NCBI GenBank assembly: GCA_963770995.1
Contig: CAVYRS010000001.1
Coordinates: 1,922,001-1,986,000, forward strand
DNA length: 64,000 nucleotides
Source of the DNA: CAVSWN01 sp963770995
GTDB lineage: Bacteria; Acidobacteriota; Vicinamibacteria; Vicinamibacterales; CAVVIG01
Reading direction: 5' to 3'
Shown: positions 1-8,547 of the stretch, one piece after another
How positions within the stretch are numbered: position 1 is the stretch's first letter
Layout of the letters: every line of letters starts with the position of its first letter
Notes under the pieces: generated by a model
Database searches by the model: none
What the model saw: only the letters and a program-made list of their open reading frames with translations
What the model was told of the DNA's origin: nothing
Made by a program: the position numbers and the translations under genes

Positions 1-965
1 CGGACGCCGTCAGGACGCCCGCCAAGAGAGATCCGAGTCATGTGCTGGTCTCGAAAACGATCGCGGCCGGCACGGGCGATGCGCATCCAGGCCCGACGAA
101 CATCGTGACCGTGCACTACACGGCCTGGGAAGCCGACGGCACGACCATCGATGATTCTCGATCGCGCGGGACGCCGGCCACGTGGATGCCGAACCGACTG
201 ATGGAAGGACTGTCGTCGGGACTCCAGTTGATGGTCCTCGGCGAGAAACGGCGGCTCTGGATTCCGGCGAACATGTGCCACGAGTGGGCGACCGGCACGA
301 TTGTCTACGACCTTGAACTGCTCGCGATCGCGCCGCCGCCGCCGTGGCCCGGTCCAGGCGAAGTCGGAACGCCGGCTGCCGATGCGACGCGCACGTCGAG
401 CGGCCTCGCGTTCAAAATCCTGCGGCCGGGAACCGGCGCCGAGCGCCCCAAACCGACCAGTACGGTGACGATTCACTACACCGAGTGGACCACGTCCGGC
501 ACCACGATCTACGACGACAGCGTGGCGCGCGACGCACCGATGAGAGTCGACGTCGATCTGGTGATGCCCGGACTGTCCGAAGGGCTGCAGCTCATGGTCG
601 TCGGCGAGAAGACGCGTTTCTGGATGCCGGCCGGTCTCACCTATGCCCCGCCGATCCCACGCGCGGCGCTGTTGTTCGACGTCGAGTTGCTGGCCATTCA
701 GCAGGCGGTGGCCGGCCCATCGGGCACCGTGCGCGTCCAGTCCAACAGCCCGGACGCCACGTACGATGTCATCCTGCCAGACGGCACGGCGCGGCGCGCG
801 AAAGGACCGCAGACATTCGCCGATGTCGCACCGGGTCGATATCGCATCAAGCCGCAACCGCTCCGCTCCTATGCTACCGGCATCGTCGCCGCGCCGGCGG
901 ACATGACGCTGGTGCCTGGCGGCGCGCTCGACATCACGATCACCTACGCCCCGATCATTCGCTGA
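1..965 (+). CDS. Tandem FKBP-like peptidyl-prolyl isomerase, 5' truncated
   Basis: The reading frame is open to the left edge, so the gene begins upstream; a GTG at 42 is only an internal possibility. The visible 320 residues hold two FKBP-like domains (about 12-110 and 130-240, each with VTxHYTxW and GLQLMVxGEK) and then a roughly 75-residue beta-rich tail resembling PEGA or carboxypeptidase-regulatory folds. FKBPs catalyse proline cis-trans isomerisation, but the pocket looks degenerate here: the usual VIPGW tryptophan is replaced in both repeats (MEGLSSGL, MPGLSEGL), and the AYG loop is poorly kept in the first. It may be a binding or chaperone protein rather than an active isomerase. It is convergent with the SGNH gene, with a 7-base gap and no visible terminator hairpin. 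Confidence 0.75.
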   Translation, partial: DAVRTPAKRDPSHVLVSKTIAAGTGDAHPGPTNIVTVHYTAWEADGTTIDDSRSRGTPATWMPNRLMEGLSSGLQLMVLGEKRRLWIPANMCHEWATGTIVYDLELLAIAPPPPWPGPGEVGTPAADATRTSSGLAFKILRPGTGAERPKPTSTVTIHYTEWTTSGTTIYDDSVARDAPMRVDVDLVMPGLSEGLQLMVVGEKTRFWMPAGLTYAPPIPRAALLFDVELLAIQQAVAGPSGTVRVQSNSPDATYDVILPDGTARRAKGPQTFADVAPGRYRIKPQPLRSYATGIVAAPADMTLVPGGALDITITYAPIIR

Positions 966-972
966 CGGCCCA

Positions 973-2073
973 CTACGTTCCCGGCGCGAGCCAGGGCTGC
1001 AAGTGCGAGAACACGATGTCGCCGACGAGGCGCGCGCCGTCGTTCGTGTAATGGACCCAATCGGTGAAATACCGGGATTCCTTGGGCATCTCGCGGGCGA
1101 GGTCGATCAGCCGCACGCCTGTCTCGGCGCTGAGCCTGCGCACGACGTCGTTGTACAGCTCGAGCGACAGCCATTCGACGCGTCCGTTCGACACGGCGCC
1201 GACGGCGGGTGTCGCGAGCGAGACGCCGGTCGTCGGATCGGTCAGGTCGCCGTAGAGAGCCGGCTGCGTCATGAGCACCGGCTCGATAAGGTTCCGCCGC
1301 GACAGGTCGATGATCTCCCTCAAGCGGCGGTCGTAGCCCACCACGTATTTCGAGCGATGCTCGTCGAGAATCGCGTCCATTTTTTCCTGGTCGAGCAGCC
1401 GCGGCACCAGGCGGTCGAGATAAATCTCCTCGGTCCTGACTCCGGCTCGGTAGGTGCGCCACATGCGGACGAAATTCTCGAGGACCGCGCCGATCTGCGA
1501 ATGATCGGCGACGAACGTCAGCGTGCGATGCGGCGCGCCGAGGTTCTGCGGGTTGAACTCGCCGTCCCTCGGCAGCGCGGCGGCCAGCTTCATGTCGTTG
1601 TACCCGGTCAGGAACAGAATGACCTTCGGCCGCATGGACACCACGAACTCGCGGAGGAGCACCAGGTGACCGAACGTCGAGTGGCCTTCGAATCCGGCGT
1701 TGTTGATCCACGCGTCCGGCCGGACGGCCATGAACCGGCGTGTGAGCTGATCGGTCCACGTCTTCCCGTCGGAGAGAAACAGACATTCGGTCGTGCTGCC
1801 GCCTATCGTCAGAATGGTCAAGCGTTCGGACCAGTCGCGGGGAGGTTCGGGGCCGCGAAACCCGAGCGAGTTCTTCGTGACGTGCGTGACCGGGTCGATC
1901 TTGATCGCGCCCTCGTGCGAGATGGTGTACGACTGATGCGCGGGCAGCACGATGTGATCGCCGCGAACGCGGAACGGAAACGGGTTGTGGATGCGCAGTC
2001 CGACTTCGAGCGCGATCAAGGAAGAGGCCATGACGACGCCCGCCCGCGCGGCGGCGCGCGATGACGGCGTCAT
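973..2073 (-). CDS. SGNH/GDSL-family hydrolase with N-terminal membrane anchor
   Basis: 366 residues. One hydrophobic N-terminal segment (about 8-24) is followed by an SGNH fold: block I TIGGSTTE with the nucleophilic Ser, block II NNAGFEGHS, block III TGYND, and a C-terminal D-x-V-H catalytic pair (DWVHYTNDG). Family members are esterases or O-acyl transferases; the anchor suggests action on an envelope glycan outside the inner membrane. The ATG at 2073 overlaps the stop of the upstream membrane protein as ATGA, so the two are probably translationally coupled. A longer frame to 2949 exists, but its extra part is antisense-like and out of register with the operon. A homologous membrane protein-SGNH pair lies at 9552-11579. 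The substrate is unknown. Confidence 0.85.
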   Translation of the reverse strand: MTPSSRAAARAGVVMASSLIALEVGLRIHNPFPFRVRGDHIVLPAHQSYTISHEGAIKIDPVTHVTKNSLGFRGPEPPRDWSERLTILTIGGSTTECLFLSDGKTWTDQLTRRFMAVRPDAWINNAGFEGHSTFGHLVLLREFVVSMRPKVILFLTGYNDMKLAAALPRDGEFNPQNLGAPHRTLTFVADHSQIGAVLENFVRMWRTYRAGVRTEEIYLDRLVPRLLDQEKMDAILDEHRSKYVVGYDRRLREIIDLSRRNLIEPVLMTQPALYGDLTDPTTGVSLATPAVGAVSNGRVEWLSLELYNDVVRRLSAETGVRLIDLAREMPKESRYFTDWVHYTNDGARLVGDIVFSHLQPWLAPGT

Positions 2074-3170
2074 AGCGGCGCCGGCACCAGCCGTTGGGAT
2101 CGCCTGGACCACCACAAGACGAGGGCCGCCATGGCGATCGCGATGGACACGGCCAGGGCGGCCTGCGCAGCGGACCGCAGCGGCAGCTGCGCCCCGAATC
2201 GCAGATTGGCGACGCCGAATGCCGCCGTAAACGCACCCATCGCCCAGCCAGGCAGTTCCTGCAGCACCCGCACCGCAATCGGGATGACGATGAAGTGGAA
2301 GTTCCAGAGCGCGCGCTCGGGCTGCTGAACGTAGATGAACGCGGCGACGGCCGGCAGAGCCGCCAGCGCCATCAGCCGGTTCGTGCGACTCTGCGCCAGT
2401 CCGGCGGGCAGCAGCAGGTAGAGCGCCCCGAAGGTGATGAACAGATACTTGATCGCGTTGACGGGCCCGACATTTCGGAGCCAGAGCGCGAGAAACGCGC
2501 CGTGCGCCAGGTTCGAGGACGCGGTGGGACCGCTCTGGTAGTTCAACAGCAGGCGCAGCGCCAGCTGCACAGTCGTCCAGAGGAGCGTGACCAGCGCGGC
2601 CGCCGCGAGCAGGCGCCACGCCGATCGCCACCGCCGCTCGAACGCCGCCATCAGCGAAAAGATCCACAGCGGCGCGGCCGCAAACTCCTTGGCAAGGACG
2701 CCGATGCCGCCGATCAGGCCGGCACGGCCGATCCGCTCCTGCCATACGGCAATCGCAACGAGCGGTCCGATGAGGTACATCAGCGGATCGGACGTGTAGG
2801 AGTCGAAGAGCGAGTACAACGAGCCGGACCCGAGCGCGGAAATCCAGGCCGCCGCGATCGCCGCCGGCATCGACAGACCCAGCAGCAGGCAGAAGTGGCC
2901 GACCGCGACGGCGGCGGCTGCGTTGGCGAGCACGGCGTACGTTTTCCATTTCACCGGCGAAGGTCCCGGCAACGGTTCGAGGACGATCGCCACCAGAAAA
3001 CGGAAACAGTGAAAGTCAGGGCAATTGCGAATGAGCACCTGACGGCCCACCTTCTGGTAGGTGTCACGATCGTCGCTCGGCGGCGTCGGCGTCCGCGCGG
3101 CGACCCCGCCGAGCAGAAGAGCGATCAGGACGCCGTGCAGCGCCAGGAGTCTCGGCGCGCTACTCGACAT
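2070..3170 (-). CDS. Polytopic membrane protein, QQPxRALWNFHF family (GT-C-like?)
   Basis: 366 residues, with about ten hydrophobic segments. I do not recognise a named family. Features shared with the products at 9552-10652 and 16571-17692 are: an Asp-rich first outer loop (DDRDTYQ), C-x3-H-C-F-R (NCPDFHCFR), KWKxYAVLANA, GVLAKEFxxxP and QQPERALWNFHF near the C-terminus. An Asp in the first outer loop plus an AKE-type motif resembles GT-C glycosyltransferases that use polyprenyl-phosphate sugars, but this is inference. The ATG at 3170 overlaps the glycosidase-like gene by 11 bases, and the 3' end overlaps the SGNH gene as ATGA. The preserved pairing with an SGNH gene suggests a joint envelope-modifying function. 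Confidence 0.8.
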   Translation of the reverse strand: MSSSAPRLLALHGVLIALLLGGVAARTPTPPSDDRDTYQKVGRQVLIRNCPDFHCFRFLVAIVLEPLPGPSPVKWKTYAVLANAAAAVAVGHFCLLLGLSMPAAIAAAWISALGSGSLYSLFDSYTSDPLMYLIGPLVAIAVWQERIGRAGLIGGIGVLAKEFAAAPLWIFSLMAAFERRWRSAWRLLAAAALVTLLWTTVQLALRLLLNYQSGPTASSNLAHGAFLALWLRNVGPVNAIKYLFITFGALYLLLPAGLAQSRTNRLMALAALPAVAAFIYVQQPERALWNFHFIVIPIAVRVLQELPGWAMGAFTAAFGVANLRFGAQLPLRSAAQAALAVSIAIAMAALVLWWSRRSQRLVPAPL

Positions 3171-4905
3171 CCATCGACCCGCTGAAATCGGGCCCTCCGG
3201 CGCCAACGTAGCCGCGGCTCGACCCGCGCGGCGTGGCTGCGACCCAGAACGCGTAGAGCCGGCCGTCGCGGAGATAGAAGCGGAACCGCACCGGCTGGCC
3301 GGCCAGATCGGCGATTGAGGCGCCGGGCCAGGTGACCTCGACGCGTGTGCTGTCTCCCGTGACGGGCGTGCAGTTTGCCGCAGAGAACGGTTGGATGATC
3401 TTGCCGGCCGCATCGAGCACTTCGGCGCGCAGCTCGCCGCCGTCCACCGCCGCGTTGACGAACAAGTGCGATCCCGAGAAGCGCACGGTGCGCGTTGTCA
3501 CTTCACGCGCCCGTGGCGCAAGCCCGGCGATTCGCGGCAGGCGATCGGCGAGCGCGTCGAGCGAGGCGAACCCGTCGCGCCGAAGCGTGGCCAGGCCCGT
3601 CGAACAAGCTCCCGGACTGACCGTGCCCTGCACGCCGGCACGGCCGCTGACGTAGAAATACAGCCGGTCGCCGACAACCAGACAGCAGCCGCCCGCCGAC
3701 TGGACGTTGGCCCAGTTCCAGTCGCCGGCGCGTTCAGACACGTTGATGAACGCATCGCGCGACGGGCGCGACCAATGAAACCCGTCGCGGCTGAACCCGA
3801 CCTGGATGTGATTGGGCTTCTGCCGATCGCTGGGATCGCCGTAGTACATCGAGAACAGGCCGAGCATCAGGCTCTCGTAGGCGACGCAATCCAGGTTGTA
3901 GAGCTCCGGCTGGAACCCGATGTCGGCGCGCGGCCGGTCGAGATCGTCCGCGGCAATCCAGGCAACCGCCTCGGCGCTGGTCCACGGCGTCAGCGAGCAG
4001 AAACCTGGTGACTCGACATAGCGCCGGTGACGGCCGAGGTAGCTTACGTGGTCCTGTTGGTGGTTGCGCAGGCTGTAGACCCACATCTTCCGGAACGGGT
4101 TGTAGAACAGCGTCGTCCGATCGCCGGACGGACCCATCAGGCCGGCCGGCGTCCAGTGGATCCCGTCGGACGAGACGAACTGGCGGAGGTGCCGGATGTT
4201 CTGCAGGAAGATCAGCATCTTGTAGCGAAGATGCGGATTCGGCTCGTCGAGATCGAGCCACACGGCACTCGAGTCCCGCACTTCTTCCAGCACGATGTTC
4301 GTGCCGGGTATCACGTCCAAAGCAGGACGAACCCACTCGAGCCCGTCGGCCGACTCCGCATAGCACGTCACGCGGCCGTAGCCGGCGGTGTACCAGATCT
4401 TGTAGCGATGGTCTGCGGGGTCGAACCAGACGCCATCGCTGAACGGCATCGCGGTCGGCCGTTGTGGTCTGTTCGCCAGGACCGCCGCGCCGTCCTTCCG
4501 ATCCCACTCGGTTGCCGGCGCCAGGACGGGATTGCCTTCGATGTACGACGCCGAGTGGTACGAGCGATCGAGGCTGGACTCTTCGATCAGGAAGTCGTCG
4601 ACGAACAACTGGCGCCCAACATCGACTGGAATCACCGCGGGCGGCTTCTGCAGATAGGGTGGAAACTCCAATTCGCGTTCGAGCTGACGGCGGTACGGCG
4701 GCCAGGGGCTCGGCAGGCTGATGCCGTTGTAGAGGACTTCGGTCCCCGGCGCATCGGCGATGCGCGGGCCAACGCCGGGCCGCATCAGCCTGACATAGAT
4801 CTCGCGCGCACGGGGCGATCGGTAGACGACCGCGCCTCCAACCGCCGCCGATGCGACGGCGCCGCCTGCGGCAAGTTTCAGAAACGTACGACGATCGATG
4901 GTCAC
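3160..4905 (-). CDS. Tat-exported glycosidase-like beta-propeller protein
   Basis: 581 residues. The N-terminus reads DRRTFLKLAAGGAVASAA, a twin-arginine signal (RRTFLK) with a short hydrophobic core, so export in folded form is expected. The mature part has blade-like repeats of GH32/43/68-type or glycosidase-related five-bladed propellers: GVWFDPADHRYKIWYTAGYG, then YAESADGLEW, FVSSDGIHW and FSRDGFHW sequences repeating about once per blade. The C-terminal 120 residues form a separate beta-sandwich-like region. Catalytic acids cannot be assigned with confidence. The start is GTG at 4905, overlapping the symporter stop as GTGA. Paired with an SSS symporter it may release or bind a sugar that is then imported; the substrate is not readable. 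Confidence 0.8.
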   Translation of the reverse strand: MTIDRRTFLKLAAGGAVASAAVGGAVVYRSPRAREIYVRLMRPGVGPRIADAPGTEVLYNGISLPSPWPPYRRQLERELEFPPYLQKPPAVIPVDVGRQLFVDDFLIEESSLDRSYHSASYIEGNPVLAPATEWDRKDGAAVLANRPQRPTAMPFSDGVWFDPADHRYKIWYTAGYGRVTCYAESADGLEWVRPALDVIPGTNIVLEEVRDSSAVWLDLDEPNPHLRYKMLIFLQNIRHLRQFVSSDGIHWTPAGLMGPSGDRTTLFYNPFRKMWVYSLRNHQQDHVSYLGRHRRYVESPGFCSLTPWTSAEAVAWIAADDLDRPRADIGFQPELYNLDCVAYESLMLGLFSMYYGDPSDRQKPNHIQVGFSRDGFHWSRPSRDAFINVSERAGDWNWANVQSAGGCCLVVGDRLYFYVSGRAGVQGTVSPGACSTGLATLRRDGFASLDALADRLPRIAGLAPRAREVTTRTVRFSGSHLFVNAAVDGGELRAEVLDAAGKIIQPFSAANCTPVTGDSTRVEVTWPGASIADLAGQPVRFRFYLRDGRLYAFWVAATPRGSSRGYVGAGGPDFSGSMDVE

Positions 4906-6515
4906 TGCAAATCCAAGTCCGAAGTCTGAAGTCTGAAGTCAGAAGTACCGCCGCGGTTCTCTGACTTCTGACTTCGTACTTCTGACTTTCCAGCCTGCAT
5001 CACCGCGTACCAGGTCAGATGCGCGCCGTGAGCTGACGGCTCGCGGCCAATCGCACGGTTGAAGCCGGCGATGACCAGCGCGGTCGCAATCGTCGCCGCA
5101 AGCCCGAACGCCGACGGCCACAGAAAGCTGATCGCCGTGTGATAGGCGACGTAGTAGCTGACGAACGAGCCGACGAGGCCACCGGCGAGCACCGCCGCGC
5201 TGGTCGCGCCGCGGCTGAACATCGCGAGCAGATAGATGCCGAACAGCGGACCGCTGAACGCGTTGATCAGCTTGTTCGCGATTTCCAGCAGCGTGCCGAT
5301 GCGCGACACGTTCATCGCGAGAACCGTCCCGACGAGGCCGAGCACCGCAGTCGCCATCCGCGACACGCGGACCTGCGATTCCATGCGGCCGCCGCTGAAC
5401 CGGTTGTAGAAGTCGATAACGACAACCGTCGTGCACGAGTTGATCGCGGAATCGATGCTGGAGAGCGACGCCGCGAGAATCGCGGCGATGACGAGCCCGA
5501 CCGCGCCCGCGGGGAACGCCTGCGACATGAAGTACGGAAGAATCTTGTCCGTCGCGTACTCCGGCGGCAGCGGATGGTGCGTGAAGTAGGCCAGCAGCGC
5601 AAGACCGACGAACGACAAGCCAAACATCCAGAGCACATCGCCCGCCGCGTTCACGAGGTAGGCGCGCCGCGAATCCGCCATCGACCGGGTCGTTTGAAAC
5701 CGCTGCACCATCACCTGATCGCTCGTATAGCTCGCCATCCGGCCCAGCACCATCGTGATGACGAGGGCGGGCAGCGTGATCGGCTGCATGAACATGTTTC
5801 GCGCGTACGCCAGGACACCCGTGCCTTCCGAGGCCGACACTGGCAGCGACATCTTGCCGGCGTCCTGCGCGGCAACCCAGATTTCGGAGAGGCCGCCCGG
5901 CACGTTCGTCAGCGCAATCCACACGGTGGCACCGAGTCCACCGAACATGATGCAGAACTGAATCACGTCGTTCCAGATCACCGCCTGGATGCCGCCGAGC
6001 ATCGTGTACAGCGTGACGAGCACGCCGAGTCCCAGGATCATCAGGCGCAGATCGAATCGGCTGCCAGTCGCGGCGTCGATGGCCAGGCACGGGACATACA
6101 GCGCAGTCGCCATCCAGCCGAGTCGCCAGGCCACGAAGATCCCGGCCGCCAGCGTCCGGACGCGCACGTCGAAACGCGCCTCCAGAAACTCGTAGGCCGA
6201 GTAAAGATTCATCCGGCGGTAGAACGGCAGCGTGATGCGCGACACCCAGGGATACAGAAAGATCCAGGAGCTCGTGCCGGCCAGAAGCACGATGCCGAAG
6301 CGAATCGTCGCCGACGGCTGCATCAGATAATCGATGCCGCTGTTGAGCGCGGCCATCAGCGACAAGCCGACTGGCAGCCAGGCCATCGACCGTCGTGCCA
6401 CGAAGAACTCGTCGAGCGTCGTCTGGCGCCGCGAAAAGTACACGCCGACCGCCGCCATCGCGGCGAGGTAGCCGATGACAATCGCGGCGTCGATTCCGGT
6501 GAAGGCCGTCTGCAT
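4902..6515 (-). CDS. Sodium:solute symporter (SSS family)
   Basis: 537 residues with about 13 membrane segments. It is recognised by family hallmarks: an N-terminal YFSRRQTTLDEFFVARRSM loop, GGIQAVIWNDVIQF near residue 175, and SSIDSAINS in the second half. SSS (TC 2.A.21) proteins couple Na+ influx to uptake of sugars, amino acids or organic anions. The coupling to a Tat-exported glycosidase-like protein argues for a sugar or sialic-acid-like substrate, by inference. The last about 30 residues (GKSEVRSQKSEN...TSDFRLQTSD) are not transporter sequence: they are encoded by the heptamer repeats at 4917-4988, which seem to have invaded or extended the C-terminus. It is divergent from the gene at 6547 across only 31 bases. 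Confidence 0.9.
   Translation of the reverse strand: MQTAFTGIDAAIVIGYLAAMAAVGVYFSRRQTTLDEFFVARRSMAWLPVGLSLMAALNSGIDYLMQPSATIRFGIVLLAGTSSWIFLYPWVSRITLPFYRRMNLYSAYEFLEARFDVRVRTLAAGIFVAWRLGWMATALYVPCLAIDAATGSRFDLRLMILGLGVLVTLYTMLGGIQAVIWNDVIQFCIMFGGLGATVWIALTNVPGGLSEIWVAAQDAGKMSLPVSASEGTGVLAYARNMFMQPITLPALVITMVLGRMASYTSDQVMVQRFQTTRSMADSRRAYLVNAAGDVLWMFGLSFVGLALLAYFTHHPLPPEYATDKILPYFMSQAFPAGAVGLVIAAILAASLSSIDSAINSCTTVVVIDFYNRFSGGRMESQVRVSRMATAVLGLVGTVLAMNVSRIGTLLEIANKLINAFSGPLFGIYLLAMFSRGATSAAVLAGGLVGSFVSYYVAYHTAISFLWPSAFGLAATIATALVIAGFNRAIGREPSAHGAHLTWYAVMQAGKSEVRSQKSENRGGTSDFRLQTSDLDLQ
4917..4988. repeat. Inverted arrays of a 7-base repeat (GAAGTCT/ACTTCTG)
   Basis: Left arm 4921-4948 is four heptamers (GAAGTCT, GAAGTCT, GAAGTCA, GAAGTAC). 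Right arm 4961-4988 is four heptamers of the reverse type (CTGACTT, CTGACTT, CGTACTT, CTGACTT). A 12-base spacer holding CCGCGG separates them, so the transcript could fold into a long imperfect hairpin. The arrays are translated as the odd C-terminal tail of the SSS symporter. From memory, similar SEVRSQKSE/TSDFRLQTSD tails recur in unrelated proteins of Acidobacteriota and Planctomycetota-like genomes, which suggests a mobile or expanding small repeat. Confidence 0.8.
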
Positions 6516-6531
6516 GTCAGCGATAACCCGC

Positions 6532-6537
6532 TATGAT
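6532..6537 (+). promoter_or_regulatory. Putative -10 element (TATGAT), leaderless start
   Basis: TATGAT lies in the 31-base divergent gap between the symporter and the GT-C-like gene. Counting about 7 bases downstream puts transcription start at about 6544-6547, at or next to the ATG at 6547, so the mRNA would be leaderless. No convincing -35 is visible. Confidence 0.35.
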
Positions 6538-6546
6538 CGACGGCTG

Positions 6547-8547
6547 ATGCGTGTCGTCAACGCGCTGCTCGAGCGCCGGTCGACGGTGTACGTCGCGGCG
6601 GCCGCGAGCCTGGCGCTGGGGCTGTTCTTCATCTTCGTCTGGACGCCGCTGCCGTGGGGGTGGAAAGGCATCGACGGCTACGACGCCATCTCGCTCGCGC
6701 TCGCCAACGGCGCGCCGTTCCCGACCGTGCATCTCGTCTGGGGCTATGCGTACTTTCTCGCGGCCTTCTACTGGCTGTTCGGCAATCAGCCGGCGATCCC
6801 GTTGGTTGCACAGGCGGTCTTGAACGCATCGATTCCGGTGATGCTCTATCACATCGTTCGAGTCGAGATGACCGAGCGGATCGCGGTGATGGCGGCGCTG
6901 CTCGCGGGCTTTCTGTCGTTCAATACCATCTACGCCTCCACGCAGGCGTCCGACTCCGTCTGCACGGTGCTCGTGGTGGCGGCGATCCTGTGCTTCCAGC
7001 GCGGCGAACATGGAGGCCGGCCGTTGTACTTCGGCGCCGCGGGTCTCCTGAGCGCCATCGCCTATCAGTTCCGCCCGAACCTCGTGCTGTTTCCGGCCTT
7101 CATCGCGGGCGGCTATCTCCTGTTTCGAAGGTCTTCGCGCAGTCGCCTGATGCACATGGCCATTTTCCTCGCCGTTTTCGTGGCCGGCGCCGTGCCCTGG
7201 GTCGTGCGGAACTACCGATGGACCGGGCTGTTCATCCCGGCCAGCACGCACGGCGGCGTGCAACTGTGGTTCGGCACGCTCCAGACGGGGTCGTATCGCG
7301 AGAGCTGGCTCTACAACCCGCGCGCCGCGTTCGAATTTCCTCCCGTCGACTACACGAGCATCGACGAGATGCCCCTGGTGGTGTCGATGAACGTCCCCAC
7401 TTGCGACGCCGATCGGCGACAGGCGATCGACGTCGTGTACTGGACCAATCGCGATCGCACGCCGCGACGCGTGGCAGCCTCCGCGATCGCCGGCGGCGAC
7501 ATCGTGATCACGCTGCCGGCCCAGCCATCGTCGACCGCGGTGTTCTACTACGTCGACACGACTGCTCGTGACCACGATCGACTGACCCATGTGCTCACGC
7601 CCGCGCGCGGCGCATCGGATTCGTTGATGACGGTCGTGAGCCGCGATCACCTCGGCGACCTCGACGTCGATGGACACGCCCTCGACGTCTACGACGTCGC
7701 TCGAATGCTCCGGCATCTCGCCTGGAAGGAGCCGCTGGCCGGTGAAGGTCATCTGGATCTCGACGGCGACAGCCGCGTGACCGAGGCCGACGTGCGGCGA
7801 GCCGCAGCGTTGATCGTCGACGATCGCAGCGACCCGTCGGCCGTGCCCGACCCGACGGACTCCATCGGATTCGACGAGTCCGGGTCGACGCTGCGTTTTC
7901 GCGACAACTCGTGGCTGAAAGTGCCGCGGGAATGGAGCGGCAAGATTACCGACGTGCAACTGAACACGCCCGTGGTCGGGTCGAGCGCCGCCAGGCTCGT
8001 CAGTCATTCGCGGTCGTTCGCCAACGTGCACATGCGATCGGAACCCGACGGTCATCGTCCCGTGGCCGATGCGTGCATGACGATGGCCTCGGTCCGTCTG
8101 AACGGTGTGCTCTACCGACGATATCCGCACGAGCTGCGGCGGTTCATGGCGCTTTCCTGGGACAACATCCGTCACGATCCGTGGCCGTTTCTCGTGGCGT
8201 CGGCAGCGCGGGCTGTGCGGGTATTCATCATTGCCGGAAGTGAAGACGTGCGGACCGCCTATCAATTCTCTGGCGCTGGCCGCGTGTACGCCATCGGACG
8301 TGTCGTCTCGGTATTCCTGCTCGCGCTGCTCGCCGCCGGCGCCTGGATTGCCCGTGCACGCGGCTTCCGGCTCCTGCTGCTCCTCGCTCCCATCGTCTAC
8401 GTGCCGCTGACCATCTGCTTCATGCTCATCAACGCGCGCTACTCGATGACGATGCAGCCGTTCGTGTTTGCGTTCGTGGCGGTGTCCCTGGTTACGGTAT
8501 TCGACGCGCTGACGCCAGCGACGGAGACCGCTGTTCAATCGCGTTGA
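6547..8547 (+). CDS. GT-C-like membrane glycosyltransferase with dockerin/EF-hand insert
   Basis: 666 residues. An N-terminal block of about eight membrane segments resembles GT39/ArnT-type proteins (PWGWKGIDGYDAISLALANG in the first outer loop, then RPNLVLFPAF). It is followed by a very large soluble loop (about residues 220-570) and about four C-terminal segments. The loop contains two Ca2+-loop-like repeats: GDLDVDGHALDVYD (about 369-382, one residue longer than canonical) and DLDGDSRVTEAD (a perfect 12-residue EF-hand/dockerin loop, about 404-415). The predicted role is transfer of a polyprenyl-linked sugar outside the membrane. I chose ATG 6547 because of the -10-like TATGAT just upstream and because earlier starts run into the symporter. 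It is a paralogue of 26363-28472. The 3' end overlaps the convergent gene by 56 bases. Confidence 0.8.
   Translation: MRVVNALLERRSTVYVAAAASLALGLFFIFVWTPLPWGWKGIDGYDAISLALANGAPFPTVHLVWGYAYFLAAFYWLFGNQPAIPLVAQAVLNASIPVMLYHIVRVEMTERIAVMAALLAGFLSFNTIYASTQASDSVCTVLVVAAILCFQRGEHGGRPLYFGAAGLLSAIAYQFRPNLVLFPAFIAGGYLLFRRSSRSRLMHMAIFLAVFVAGAVPWVVRNYRWTGLFIPASTHGGVQLWFGTLQTGSYRESWLYNPRAAFEFPPVDYTSIDEMPLVVSMNVPTCDADRRQAIDVVYWTNRDRTPRRVAASAIAGGDIVITLPAQPSSTAVFYYVDTTARDHDRLTHVLTPARGASDSLMTVVSRDHLGDLDVDGHALDVYDVARMLRHLAWKEPLAGEGHLDLDGDSRVTEADVRRAAALIVDDRSDPSAVPDPTDSIGFDESGSTLRFRDNSWLKVPREWSGKITDVQLNTPVVGSSAARLVSHSRSFANVHMRSEPDGHRPVADACMTMASVRLNGVLYRRYPHELRRFMALSWDNIRHDPWPFLVASAARAVRVFIIAGSEDVRTAYQFSGAGRVYAIGRVVSVFLLALLAAGAWIARARGFRLLLLLAPIVYVPLTICFMLINARYSMTMQPFVFAFVAVSLVTVFDALTPATETAVQSR

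Noticed and set aside
944..2278. 444-codon minus-strand frame overlapping the SGNH gene
   Set aside because: Arg- and Pro-rich translation with no motif; the other frame has a complete SGNH signature.
2074..2949. N-terminal extension of the SGNH reading frame to position 2949
   Set aside because: The extension overlaps the membrane protein gene; the ATGA joint at 2073 and the hydrophobic segment directly after it mark the true start.
4917..4988. Rho-independent terminator between the symporter and glycosidase genes
   Set aside because: The hairpin has no following T-run and the genes overlap as GTGA just downstream, so a repeat array is the better reading.
5139..6536. 465-codon plus-strand open frame opposite the SSS symporter
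   Set aside because: Composition is rich in Arg, His, Asp and Glu with no fold or motif; it is the shadow of a clear transporter gene in high-GC DNA.
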